Positions 31,094-41,935 of a stretch of DNA of 64,000 nucleotides are shown one piece after another. The DNA is from Cephalotrichum gorgonifer (lineage: Eukaryota > Ascomycota > Sordariomycetes > Microascales > Microascaceae): the NCBI GenBank assembly GCA_900312665.1, contig ONZQ02000010.1, positions 1,262,278 through 1,326,277 on the forward strand, read 5' to 3'. Below the pieces are notes generated by a model that saw only the letters and a list, made by a program, of their open reading frames with translations, had not been told where the DNA came from and searched no databases. The first letter of the stretch is position 1; every line of letters starts with the position of its first letter. The position numbers and the translations under genes are program-made.

Positions 31094-34000
31094 ATGTCTT
31101 CTCCGAGCATCTCCCTCCGCCCCGGGTCAGTCTCTCGCCCCGAGAGCATCGCGAGTGAGCACTACGAGGATGCGGGCTCCTCCAATGGGAGCCAAGGCAG
31201 CGTATCCGACAGTGAACCCACCTCCTATTCATTTGAAAGCCGTGAAGATAGCCTCGACAATGATGGCGGAAAAGCCACGGTGGTCAAGAAAGAACCAGGA
31301 GAGGATGTGACTCCCGAAGAAGATCCAGTGAGACCGAAGAACCTTGTGGTCGACGACCCTTTTCAAAGCGAAGAGAACAGGATCCTATTCGAGGCGATTG
31401 ATTTCATACAATCGTCCGATCTCAAGCACCATGTCGAGATACCAGAGGTTTGTGCCTTCAATTCCGTTGACTCCGCACATACATACAGTGTTTGTCCCAT
31501 CCCAGCTAACTTATCTTCGCAGCTCGTCGTAATTGGCGAGCAATCTACGGGAAAATCATCCCTGCTTCAAGCTCTGATCGACATCCCCTTCCCAGTCGGG
31601 ACGGGGTGCTGCACGCGTTTCGCTACCAGGGTCGTCTCAGAGCGCACCCCGCCGGGAACGAAGAGCCGCGTGAAAATCAGGATTGAAGCTCCCCAGACGC
31701 CCATTCCCGAGTTCGGTGAACCCGAAGAATGTCCAGAGTATGAGTTTGCAGCTGAGTCCCTCAGCGCCGATGAGTTTGACAAGATTATCAAAGAGGCAAG
31801 TCCTATCCTCTACATTCACTTCTGGCCCTATCTACTTGGAACTCCGGATGCTCCATCTCGGTGTCGCTCCACCGCTCTCGGGATAAGATGGGAATCAAGT
31901 GTCTAACACGCGAGGTGTCTTAGGTTTCCGAGGAGCACCTAGGGATCAAGGCAGGCGGCGGCCGCGACAGCAAGAACTTTTCGGCCTTTGTGCTTCGAAT
32001 TGAGCTATCCGGACCGCATCGTTCCTACTTCAACATCCTTGATCTACCAGGGATGTTTTCCTGGGCTCGTGGCGGGATAAGGAGGGAGGAAATGGACGGT
32101 GTGACGAAAATGGTGCTGCAGTATATTCAGAACCCGAAAAACATCTTGGTGTGAGTGTGATCCCTACAATTCATCCCCTACACCTGGCGTTTGACTGGCA
32201 GGTTTGGTGGTTTTGAACTATACAGAGGCTGACTCAAGAGATGAAACAGTTGCGTGGCGGATGCGGTAATCGATATTGACCGCCAGCAAATCTTCGAACA
32301 GGTCGCCACACATCTTGGCCGCAGGAACGGAGTAGTAGGGGTGTTGACGAAATGCGATATGCTGCGGGATCCTCAGCAGGTATGCAATTTATACTTCCTA
32401 TCCAATCTGGCGATGTCCCTTCTTAGTTTCTAACCCCGTGAGTTAGACCATCGATGTTGTGCTTGGCAACCACAAAGGCGCGGACCAGGACCTGGACGTA
32501 ACCTGGTTCACGGTCCGAAACCCCCTCAGCACCGATGTCGAATCTCATTCCGTCGTCGAGGAAAAACTCTTCACCTCTACACCGTGGTCGAGGCTCCCCC
32601 CAAGCTCCAGGGGCACCACGGCTCTCAAGAAAAAGCTGTCGACCCTACTCTGTTCAGCACTCCGCGAGTCGTTCCCCACCATCAGGGCGTCCCTCGCCTC
32701 CCAGCTCGAGGCCCTGCGAGTCGAGCGCCAGAGTCTAGGTGAGCCCAAGACGACGTATCGCGAGCGCCTGAACTGGCTCAGCTCCCTGGTCGGGGAATAC
32801 GAGAAGTTCGTACGCATGGCCTTCGAGAACCCTGGGAGGATGGGTACGGCAGAGATGGCCGTGCGCAGGTGGGCGACGGCCATTAATGAGGACTTTGCCA
32901 AGTACATCCGCTCACACGGAGAGACCTACCGGTTCGAGTATGAGGATGTCGACCCGAATGAACTCCTGCAGGAGGCTCAGACGTGGTGGAATCGCAAGTT
33001 CCGCGGGTGGCGGTCGGTGAGTATCTCTTAATACCATGGCGCTCTCTAAGTGAGATCCGTCGGTTCAACTTGACCGTATTAACCGAATTTACTAGGTTGA
33101 TCCTTCGCTGCCACCGGTGCCCTCCCCATTCCGACAGAAACGGACATCACCTCCAAGGCCTAACATAAACCCACCAGGGCTGGGGCTAAAGCCTGTTCAC
33201 GATCCAAAGTCGTGTGACGAGTTCATGGAAGTGATATCAACGGAGATCAACAAGTTCTCTACCCCTCTTCCGGGACTCATTGATCCCGACGTTCTTAAGA
33301 GTCTCTTCTGGATCCAGACCGAAAGGTGGTTAGACATTGCGGGCGTCTACTTCGGGGGCACCATTGCCAAGGTCCTAGATGCTGCAAGAGGGATTCTCCA
33401 CGAGGTATGTCCGCCGACGGGGTCCACGGCAATACTGCACCAGGAGCTAGAGAAGCTCCTACGGGATATGCATAATACAGCGGCCACAGAATTCATATCC
33501 GAGGTCAGAAGTTTCTTTAACAAACAGAGGGATATGACGATGCAGACAACAAACCCCAACTTCCTGAAAAATGTGCGAACCTGGGGCGCCATCAGAGCAC
33601 TAAAGGCACTGGACACGGACGATTTGGAGGGGAAGAACCCGCTGGACGCTCCCGATGTTCTCTTCGGGGTAGTAACGCGCCCACGGCACCAGGACTTGGC
33701 AGAGGAGATACATGACTTCACGAAGGTCTACTATATTGTATGTTATCCTCCCTCTTCCTATCTTCATACCACGTCTCAACACACTTAGCTAGAGAGGCAT
33801 GCGTACGCCATAATGGGTCAATCGGGTGCGCTAACGTCCGGATCGAGGAATAGTACAAGCGTGACCATTATATCCAACACACGACGAGCGATATCGTCGA
33901 GACCTTCCTGCAGTCTCCAAAGGGAGCATTGAGGGGTTTGAGCAGTGACTACGTCAAGAGGCTCTCGGAAGATGAAGTCTTCAGACTCACAAGAGAGGAC

Positions 34001-34108
34001 CGGGATACCGTAAAGAGAAGGGCGGTTCTCAACAAAGACATCCAGAAGAGAGAGCGGGCGCTGGAGATGACGCGGGAGGCTGAGGATTGGACGATTGCGC
34101 AGCTGTAG
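31094..34108 (+). CDS. dynamin-superfamily GTPase (Mx-like)
   Basis: Seven exons: 31094-31447, 31523-31795, 31924-32150, 32250-32379, 32447-33016, 33096-33737, 33854-34108; joined 2451 nt, 816 aa. An acidic disordered N-terminus (about 90 residues) precedes the GTPase domain: G1 VVIGEQSTGKSSLLQAL, a G2-region Thr (CCTRFATRV), G3 LDLPGMF and G4 LTKCDMLRD. The helical stalk follows, and the C-terminal 85 residues look like the GTPase effector domain. Filamentous fungi carry many such Mx/Vps1-like paralogues; their role is largely unknown, and members in other kingdoms remodel membranes or restrict viruses. Intron 1 (75 nt) is in frame. Intron 2 is best read as a GC-AG intron: the codon GAG is followed by GCAAGT, and no GT donor restores the frame. 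No transmembrane segment. Confidence 0.88.
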
Positions 34109-34808
34109 AATAGTTTCTTGTCCAACGTCAGTCTCTACGTTCTATATATTCTCCTGTGACTAATTCTTTTATAGCTGTTACGGTAATATTCATGATGTAG
34201 TATGAGCCCTTATGGATGGAGCGTTGCTAACAACAGACCCACGATCTGCTTATAGAAATATCTACCTCTATCCTGCGTCCCTGGGACATCTCCCCTTTGC
34301 AGCATACCGTAATCATGCTCAAATGAGGGTCGCTAGTTGTCTCTGAGTGCGAGATTTTATATATTTGGAAGAGGAAGTAGACGATATCGGAAGCACGATA
34401 AATCTTCCTAATTGCTGAGCTGCGGAGGTTACGTTACCGTTCCACGTTTATTATCGGGTGGTGTTTCCAGTGCATAGATAACCAGTGGATAATTTGTAAC
34501 CGACGCTGAGCGTACTAGATTGAGAGGAAACATCATATGTAGTCAGCCATCTTATGAGGAGAAGGAAGACCCAACTCACCCGCCCCTTGAGGATGATACT
34601 TATAGCTCCCTAGCCAATCATAGAGCGGACAAGTCTTTCCAGCATTTCAATAATGACACAGAAGTAGGGTACATGGATTATCTTGGTGCCCGATGGCTCC
34701 AGATCATATCAAATCCCATGCGTGTCCGTCGTTCCTACAGCTCGCAGTAAGTCAAGAAGTCTTCCCTTCATTGACCGGAGCAACACAAAAAAACTACGAC
34801 GATCCACG
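34109..34808. other. intergenic, dynamin-like gene to broken HET gene
   Basis: About 700 nt; AT-rich near 34190-34520. No gene seen. Confidence 0.45.
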
Positions 34809-36995
34809 ATGTCACACCTTCCGAGAAGGCAACTAAACCAAAACCCTCTAGATGCCACGGACGAAGACCACACGAAGCCTTCGACATCCCCCAGAGCTTT
34901 TAGCAGCAAAGAATCCGGGCCACTGCGTGCATATATTCCCTCGCCGGATGCGAAACGTGACGCAGATCTCCCTATATGCCGACAGTGCCGCGATTTGATC
35001 GCGCTTCTCCTGACGGCCCCGGGAATGACGATATCTTACTGCCTAACGCCAAGAGACGCGAGTCACGACATCCGCACCACGATACCAAGGTAGCTCTCCG
35101 CGTCTCAGCTTTTGGCTGCGCCATCTGCCGTCTAATTGCGCAGCCGTTCGACCATATTGACTATCAAGTTTACGAAATCAAGACCTTTCGAGATAAGCCC
35201 GGGGGGTTCTGGATATGGCCAGTCTATCCGGATGAAATCGGGATTTCATGGCACTGCTCTAGCATACGATTAATGCGGAGTACCAGCCATAAGTTAGGAA
35301 AGGTGGTATTTCGAGAGGATAAGGACATGGTGTTCCTTGTGCCAGTGCCTGTGCCCGACACGTACCCAACAACAGACGACACTGTCAAAACAGTAAAGGC
35401 CTGGATGGGTTACTGCCGAGGTGAACATCGATACTGTGCTAGCATGGAAACAAGTCAACCTTTGCCGAAGCGTGTGCTTAATATCTCGGACGCTGGTCAA
35501 GACCGCATATTCCTTTACGAGACTCAAGGCGAAGTTGCCCCGTCTGCTACACTGAGCTATGGTTGGGGGACCACACCTACTCTGAAAACAACCAGGGAAA
35601 CTCTCGAGAAGCACTCGACGGGGATCTCACTTGTGGAGTTTCCGGAGACACTACGTGATGTTATCTTCTTTGCTTGCAGCTTTGGATTTCGCTACATTTG
35701 GATCGATGCTATCTGTATCATCCAGGATGATGACCTGGATTGGGCTGAGCAGGAGAGCAGTATGACGGCCATTTACTCCGGCTGTACTCTTAACATTGCT
35801 GTGGCCGATGCGAAGAGCGGCAATGCAGGAGTAGCATGCAGATTCGAAGACTACAGCGTCCGCATCAGTACAGCGTCAGGACGACTGCCTGGATCCGAAG
35901 ACGGCGACGATCAAAGGCTGAACACAGGGATATCTACGCGGTCGGTGCGCCACGTAGTGGGCATGTTTTCTACTGCCTGCAAAGTCGTCTGGAGACCCGT
36001 GGCTGGGTGTTCCAGGAGACCCTCGTGTCCACACCTAGCGTCTACATTACCCACCAGGGGCTGATATGGGTTTGCGGCACGAACGGGTACTTTGAGGGCA
36101 CTGACGACCCATATTACATGAAAAATACACCCAAGCGTATTTGGGCAAAGGACAATATCGAGTCAGCCGGGAACCGTCCGAACCGATACGTACTGGAAGG
36201 ACACGACGATGCTAGGCGGCGTATCGAACAGCTCCGGCGCTTGTACAATTGGGTGGAGGAATTTTCGCGCCGTCACCTGTCCTATCCGCCAGACAAACTG
36301 CCCGGTATCGCCGGACTCGCCTCACGCCAGGCCCGCACAATGGGAGCGTCCTACATGGCTGGCCTCTGGAAGGAAGATCTAGTAGCGGGGCTGGCCTGGT
36401 GTGCAAAGGCCCCCGGAACACTGATACGGCACACTGATTGTTCACTCTCATGGAACTGGGCGTCGGTCGGCGGGCCGATAGAGTACTTTGGGGGCTTCAG
36501 GGTAGGCGCCAAGCGTCCTGGTGAACTATATCCTGCGAACGGGCTTGGCTTGGAGATCGTTGGCTTGGAGATCGTTGATATTTGGGTTGACGAGGTCCAT
36601 CCTGGGTCATTAGGCGAGGTACGCGGTGGCCGTATAACTGCGCGGGGAACGATGTGGCCCGTCATAATAGACCATGAAGCGGGCGTAGTCCATAGTTCGT
36701 TCGGTCGCCTGAACTTTTCTGCCGATGAAACGCGAGACTGGGGGGAGAGGTCCGCATTCTGGATCCTCCATGGGATCTATACTTGGAAGGGTCTCCCACG
36801 GATGAGACTTACACCCAGTTCCTTGTGGTGGAGAAGTCAAGCACGGGCGCGGACGAATTCTGTCGTGTCAGGCATGTGAGTGTTACTCGGGGCAGGAGCG
36901 ACTCGATGTGGACTGAGGAGGAAAAAATCCGAAATGCCGAGTTAGAAAAGCTGCTGGAGACTACAGGTGAGCGGCGAAACCTAGTCCTAGTATGA
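34809..36995 (+). pseudogene. HET-domain gene broken by frameshifts
   Basis: Three frames carry consecutive parts of one HET protein. Frame A from the ATG at 34809 has ICRQCRDLIALLL and stops at 35093. Frame B (to 36064) has FGCAICRLIAQP, ATLSYGWGTT (HET motif start) and RYIWIDAICIIQDDDLDWAEQ (shown in parts: RYIWIDAICIIQ). Frame C (to 36879) has ETRGWVFQETLVS and the late HET-family region. The last part, TYTQFLVVEK with DEFCRVRHVS, is in yet another frame ending at 36995. The shifts fall near 35085, 35931-35934 (a GATATC stretch that reads as a two-base AT duplication) and 36790. No good intron restores these joins. There are no internal stops within the segments, so decay is recent, or the assembly has indel errors. 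Confidence 0.7.
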
Positions 36996-37308
36996 CTAAT
37001 CCAGTATAGTCATATAGAAAGACCTGAGAAATTCCTTTGAACTGGATATGACCTTTCAAATTCGCGCACTTGATAAAAAACAAGCGAAACTAGACTGGGT
37101 ATTCAAAGCAAGAAACTCCATACATGTCTATAACGGTATCCATAGCTTCGAACGCCGAGTTACCCAAGCTCAACCCCCCAAAAAGGAAAATAAAAGTAAA
37201 GAGGGATCCCGCTCTCCTTCCCTCGCCCAGTCCAAGCCCCATCCTCCACAGAGTCAAGCCAGCTCTAGGTGGCCCCACGACCCTTCATTCCCCTGTGGAA
37301 CCTCATCC
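36996..37308. other. convergent 3' regions
   Basis: About 310 nt between the broken HET gene and the GIY-YIG gene. No gene seen. Confidence 0.45.
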
Positions 37309-38979
37309 CTAAACAGGCGCTTGTGCAGCTTGTATCGGAACGAGGACCGATTTTACAGCTGAAGAGGTAATTCTTCGCGTGGCTGGCTTGGTTATCCCGC
37401 GACCTGCATGGGCGACGGGCGGTTTACCTCTTTTGGAGGAGCGGGTACCAATCTTCGGGAGAGGAATGTCCTCGAGGGCGACGTTGTTTGTGACGGTCTT
37501 GTCCGATGAGAAGGGCATGCTGCCTTTTTTCATGTGTTTTTGAGTCGGTTCTTTGGCTTCGCTGGACTTATTGACGTTGGTGTCATCGTCGTCATCCTCC
37601 TCCTCTGAATCAACGTTTATCGCCGGAGTTGGCCGCCTCCCCGCCCTACCTAGTGACGGAGACGGTTCCTCGGACTTCTCTACCGGCCTGCGGGATCTCT
37701 CTGTCGACGATGGGGAGCTCGCGCCCGCAGCGAGAAGCACCTGCTTCAACACGGAAACCATATTCCCCCTGAACCCATCTTCATCACACTGCTTCTTCAC
37801 AAAGTCCTCCCAGAACTCCACGCACTTCTGGACGTCGTCAGGGCTAGTCTTGAACCACTCTGTATGCGACCGTATCGACTTTGGCGTGGAACAGTGCTGG
37901 CACGTCCTTATAGCCAGGTTTCTATTCACCATATCCGCCTTCACGAGTGCCTCAGCTCTCGCCGCGCCCCAGAAAGTAGTCTCCGGAAGGTAAACCACCT
38001 CGCTGTTATCCTTCTCGCACACGCGCCCGTCGGAGAGCCTCTCCTCCATTTCCCGCTTGGTGGTTCCTACTTTGAACAAGTTCTTGTAGTTCTTGTGCTT
38101 GAGGATATAGACGACACCTAATTGACTCTCGGTTTTGCTGTACTTCTTCTCGATCCGGGCTATGATCTTCTTCGTGTCGCTGTAACGGGGGGCGAGGTCG
38201 ATCCAGCCTACGCCCGGGATGTAGGGAAATTGGTCGCCGGCTTTGCCGGGGGGAGAGGGGATGTTATGTGGGGGCTCTGGTGAGGGAGCGTTTTCGCCTT
38301 CTTCGGGCTGTAGGTCGAGAGTATCATAGGTGAGGGCCAGGCGGCTGGGGTTGGAGTCCACTAGAGTTGCGCCCTGGAGGAGGGAATCGCCTTCGGGATT
38401 GGTGGAGCTGGGTGTTTGGAATTCGGGTACTCTGGCGATTGCGGATCTACTGCGAGCTACAGACTCCGAGGGCCGGGTTCTGGTATTCGAACTTGGATAG
38501 GAATCTTCGGTCGCCACCACTATCTCGTCTTCGCAGTCGGTCTCATCTCCGTTGTCGTCGCCATCTTCATCACTAGCCTCATCCGAACAGAGAGTGACAT
38601 CTCCATCGCCGACCTCCACGTCGCCATCCTCGTCGCCTCCACTTTCCTCGCTCGCCCACCCTCCGTGTGCACCCCCGTCGTCTGACCCAAAAGCCTGTTC
38701 GGAGTCTGCGATGGCTTGGCTATCCTGCAGAGAACCTTCACCCGTCTCTAACGGCGTGTCAGCAGGCAGGGTGACGCTCTTGATCCCGCCGCGACCGGGG
38801 TGTGGTACCGGTGGGGATTTCGAAGCAGCATATACGTTGGAAAAGGAGAAGGGAATAGAAGAAAAAAAGACAATTAAAAAAGACGCTCCTGTGACGTGGG
38901 CGAGAAAGAGAGAAAATATGAAGCAGGATGCGATTATCTGATTAGTGACAACAGGGCGAGCAGGGGAAATGGAATCCAT
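37309..38979 (-). CDS. GIY-YIG (T5orf172/DUF1766-type) protein
   Basis: 556 aa from the ATG at 38979 (the open frame upstream begins with TTG). The domain lies at about residues 265-375: GVVYILKHKNYKNLFKVGTT, then KREMEERLSD, a TFWGAARAEALVKADM helix and HTEWFKT, matching the T5orf172 branch of GIY-YIG nuclease-like domains, found in fungi in Mug113-like proteins. The Cys pair TCQHCSTP inside the domain is typical of this branch. Before it lies an acidic Asp/Glu/Gly-rich stretch (about residues 95-160), and after it Ser/Arg/Lys-rich sequence. Residues 11-50 are hydrophobic and T-rich in DNA, which may be a membrane anchor or an unrecognised intron. DNA-processing or chromatin roles are plausible for the family but unproven. 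Confidence 0.75.
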   Translation of the reverse strand: MDSISPARPVVTNQIIASCFIFSLFLAHVTGASFLIVFFSSIPFSFSNVYAASKSPPVPHPGRGGIKSVTLPADTPLETGEGSLQDSQAIADSEQAFGSDDGGAHGGWASEESGGDEDGDVEVGDGDVTLCSDEASDEDGDDNGDETDCEDEIVVATEDSYPSSNTRTRPSESVARSRSAIARVPEFQTPSSTNPEGDSLLQGATLVDSNPSRLALTYDTLDLQPEEGENAPSPEPPHNIPSPPGKAGDQFPYIPGVGWIDLAPRYSDTKKIIARIEKKYSKTESQLGVVYILKHKNYKNLFKVGTTKREMEERLSDGRVCEKDNSEVVYLPETTFWGAARAEALVKADMVNRNLAIRTCQHCSTPKSIRSHTEWFKTSPDDVQKCVEFWEDFVKKQCDEDGFRGNMVSVLKQVLLAAGASSPSSTERSRRPVEKSEEPSPSLGRAGRRPTPAINVDSEEEDDDDDTNVNKSSEAKEPTQKHMKKGSMPFSSDKTVTNNVALEDIPLPKIGTRSSKRGKPPVAHAGRGITKPATRRITSSAVKSVLVPIQAAQAPV

Positions 38980-41935
38980 TTTGGACTTATTCTGAGCGTA
39001 TAAGTCGGGCGAGAATGGACGATAATGGTTGTTTAGATAGGGATACAACGCTGCGAGGGTTAGTAGAACCAGGGGGGCCTGGAGGTTAGGTTAGGCCAAT
39101 ATTATCAGCAGGCTGTATCGGAGGCCATGCCGAACACTGAGGTATTAATATTAACAGAAGATCTAGAACATAGGACCTAACACAGACGGACCCATGCGCT
39201 TTTACAGGCTCCCTCTCCAGGCAAGACCCTACGAGCCACCGTTTCCTGCCGCAGATTATGCACTCGGCTCTGTTTAAAGAGGCGCAGAGGGCGGCAACAT
39301 AGGCCGAAGCGCTCTGAACGGCTCACACCATGGTATAAGCGACGACGAAAGGGGAAGGTGGTCTGTTGGCTAGACTTTCCCCTGGGCCGCCCGGGGAGGT
39401 TGATCTGCACGTGGTGGGTTCGCAGCGGGTAATTCCCGTCGCGGATCTCTGGCGTGATGGGGCTGAGGGCGGAAGGGGAAGGGGAGGGTGCTTCCCCGAG
39501 AACAGAAGAGGGTCATGGACCATACGCGCAGCCCGTTCTGGAGGAGACCTGCAGTGTACCCGGGGAGATAACGGAGGGGGGGATTGATCAATTACCCCCC
39601 CCTCTTTTCAACCCAAATCTGAAACCCCCTACAACGAGGTTGTACCCCTCTGGGACACTAAGCGAGGCCACCCTAACTTCCCATCTAATGAGTACTGGAG
39701 TTGAATTGTTATCCTAGATTCTAACATCCTCCGGGGAAGAGGGTGACGAATCGTAAAGGAAAGCAGAGAAATGGAAATAGGGTTAACGTGGTGCAGTCGC
39801 ATATGAACCCCGGGGCGAGGCAGAGCGGGGGAGAGCGAATAGGGGCTGAGAAATGGGGCATATGTAAAAAGGGTTAAAATGGATGCATAATATTAAATCA
39901 GCCCCCGGCCCAGGCCGGGCGGAGCAGGTGTAGAACCAACAGACTCGCCAAGCCATCGAGGAGATAGCGGCGGCAAGAAGCGAGTGTGGCTTTGCAGCGT
40001 CGCATTCGTTTCCAGTAACCCCCCGTGACCACAATGGGGGCCAAAAAAGGGTCTCCTTGAAGAGAGGTGGCCAGAAGTTGCGTAATGCCCGTCTCCTCAA
40101 CATAGTACTTGTATAGAAACCACGGAGGCTTCGGGCGTGGCTGGAGCCTGGTGGTGGACCGGTATCTCCGGGATCATTACTAACCGTCACCGGTCCCAAA
40201 TAGCTGCGCCAGTATTTCCCGAAATTTCTTTTTAGGGATTAGGACGCGAGGTCATCGGCTTTGAACGAGACACAGTTTCGAGTTTCGGCAGGCTTTTTCC
40301 TGGGGAGCGCTACAGGAGGATGCTCTGCGGGGGCTGCTTTAGACCATGGCGCTTAGAACAACTCCCGCGATCATCTTATATAAGCATCATTGGGGTCTCC
40401 ATCACTGCCAGGTGGTTCCGTCTGCAAACCTCCTATCAGCTGGGCCCTCCACTCCATCTCGTCGTGGTTGACCCTGAATGTTGACTCTGAATGAGGCGAG
40501 TTTGATATCTCGTACCAGCCAGAGATATCAGTTAGGTCCGGGAAAGACATGATAAAGAAGCTCAGAAACACCTTTGCATGATATATTCCACTCGACAGTT
40601 CACTCTTGGTGCGCTTCGGTCTATCCTGTGATAGCTAAACCCATCTGGGTCCATGTCGCGTGTAAGTCGCTTTTACAGGACCAACATTAACTCTATGTGA
40701 TAGTTACTCTAGCTTAAGTCCATCTCAAGCTAGCCTTTCTTAATAATAACTGCTATCGCTATTAGGGAAGTCCCGTCCCGTGGCTTGTGCTCTTAGGGCT
40801 CCAAGGTTGTACGAGCTGGTTGAGTGCAACATGGGGAAGGTCTCCATCGAACCCGTCGATCCATGGTGGGGCTGGTTTAGCGTCTTCCCAATTCAGCAAC
40901 ATCCCCGTCTATCCAGGCCGAGTTTCACTAACACGACATCCTGTCAATTTCATAGGACCCTGGTTGGTAATCAGCCAGCACCAGCCTCAATGATGTGGTT
41001 GCCAAGTTTTTCTGTGACAGGCTCCGCGCCTCCTGCAGGGCAGCATGCATAGCCATAAATAGACCAGGCTATGAATATGCGACGCCTAAGCACTTGGCGC
41101 GTTCGCACGAATAAGTTAGTACACATTTCCCACCCATTCATGACTCGTGCACAAGTCATTAGTTATGCTCTGCTGATGTCCTTATGGGTGCTGCTCGTCC
41201 TGAGATTTTCGCCCTCTTTCTTAAGAATTCGTATTCATAGACTTGAGATTTAATGTATAGTAGTTGTGCGCGAACCAACTAGGTGGCAAATAGGATGCCT
41301 AACGCGAATCGGTCCCGTCCGGACCAACTGTTAACTCCCTCAGCTCGGTGCCTAACCACCGTTACCACATACGAGTTCACAGCCCCATATTGCGGGGGGT
41401 GAAGAACTGACTCCGTCGGATCTCACCTCGCTCCGGCCGTTACTCTGCCCTACAGCATGTCCGAAGAGGCAGATGCCTGCTGGGGATTTCTCCATTTTCG
41501 GTTTTCGGCTTTATCGCCCTTTTAAGCTTGCCACCGCCAATCACTTGTGGCTCGCTCGCTCGGGCGCCCCCACAATCCCTGCCTATCTCCCGCGCTTTCC
41601 GCCCCTTCGTACCCTGGCATGTAATCAGCCACGCGAAGATCAGGGTCCTTATTGGATTGGCTTTGCTTACCAGACGAGGGGCTGGTGTCAAATATGCATC
41701 CATATACGGTTGAATCCTTCCGCCCTGCATTTTACATTACGAATCGGGGAAGGGGGCCGGGAGCAGCCGACGAGATTCGACGTTTGTCCGACTTGCAGGG
41801 CGGACCATTTTGGGCATTTGCACCGAAGCGAGTTACTAGTTATAAGGGGCACCCACCCCCCCGCGCGGCGCCTGTGTGCGGGCTCCACGATGAGGTCATC
41901 AAAACAAGAAGAGTTGCGTCTCGCAGACACGGAGA
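38980..41935. other. intergenic, 3 kb with an interrupted palindrome
   Basis: Between divergent genes. It holds an inverted repeat near 39575-39603. A minus-strand frame at 40371-40571 (66 codons from its first start-like codon, with an ATG giving MSFPDLTDISGWYEIS) has no recognised family and is not called. No tRNA or other RNA gene was recognised. Confidence 0.45.
39575..39603. repeat. interrupted palindrome with G/C-run arms
   Basis: Seven G residues, the palindrome ATTGATCAAT, then TA and eight C residues. The arms can pair to form a hairpin of about 12 bp. A second short inverted repeat (TACAAC-GAG-GTTGTA) follows at 39630-39644. Confidence 0.6.

Noticed and set aside
40371..40571. 66-codon minus-strand frame
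   Set aside because: Looks soluble and acidic, but is alone, short and matches nothing I know; left uncalled.
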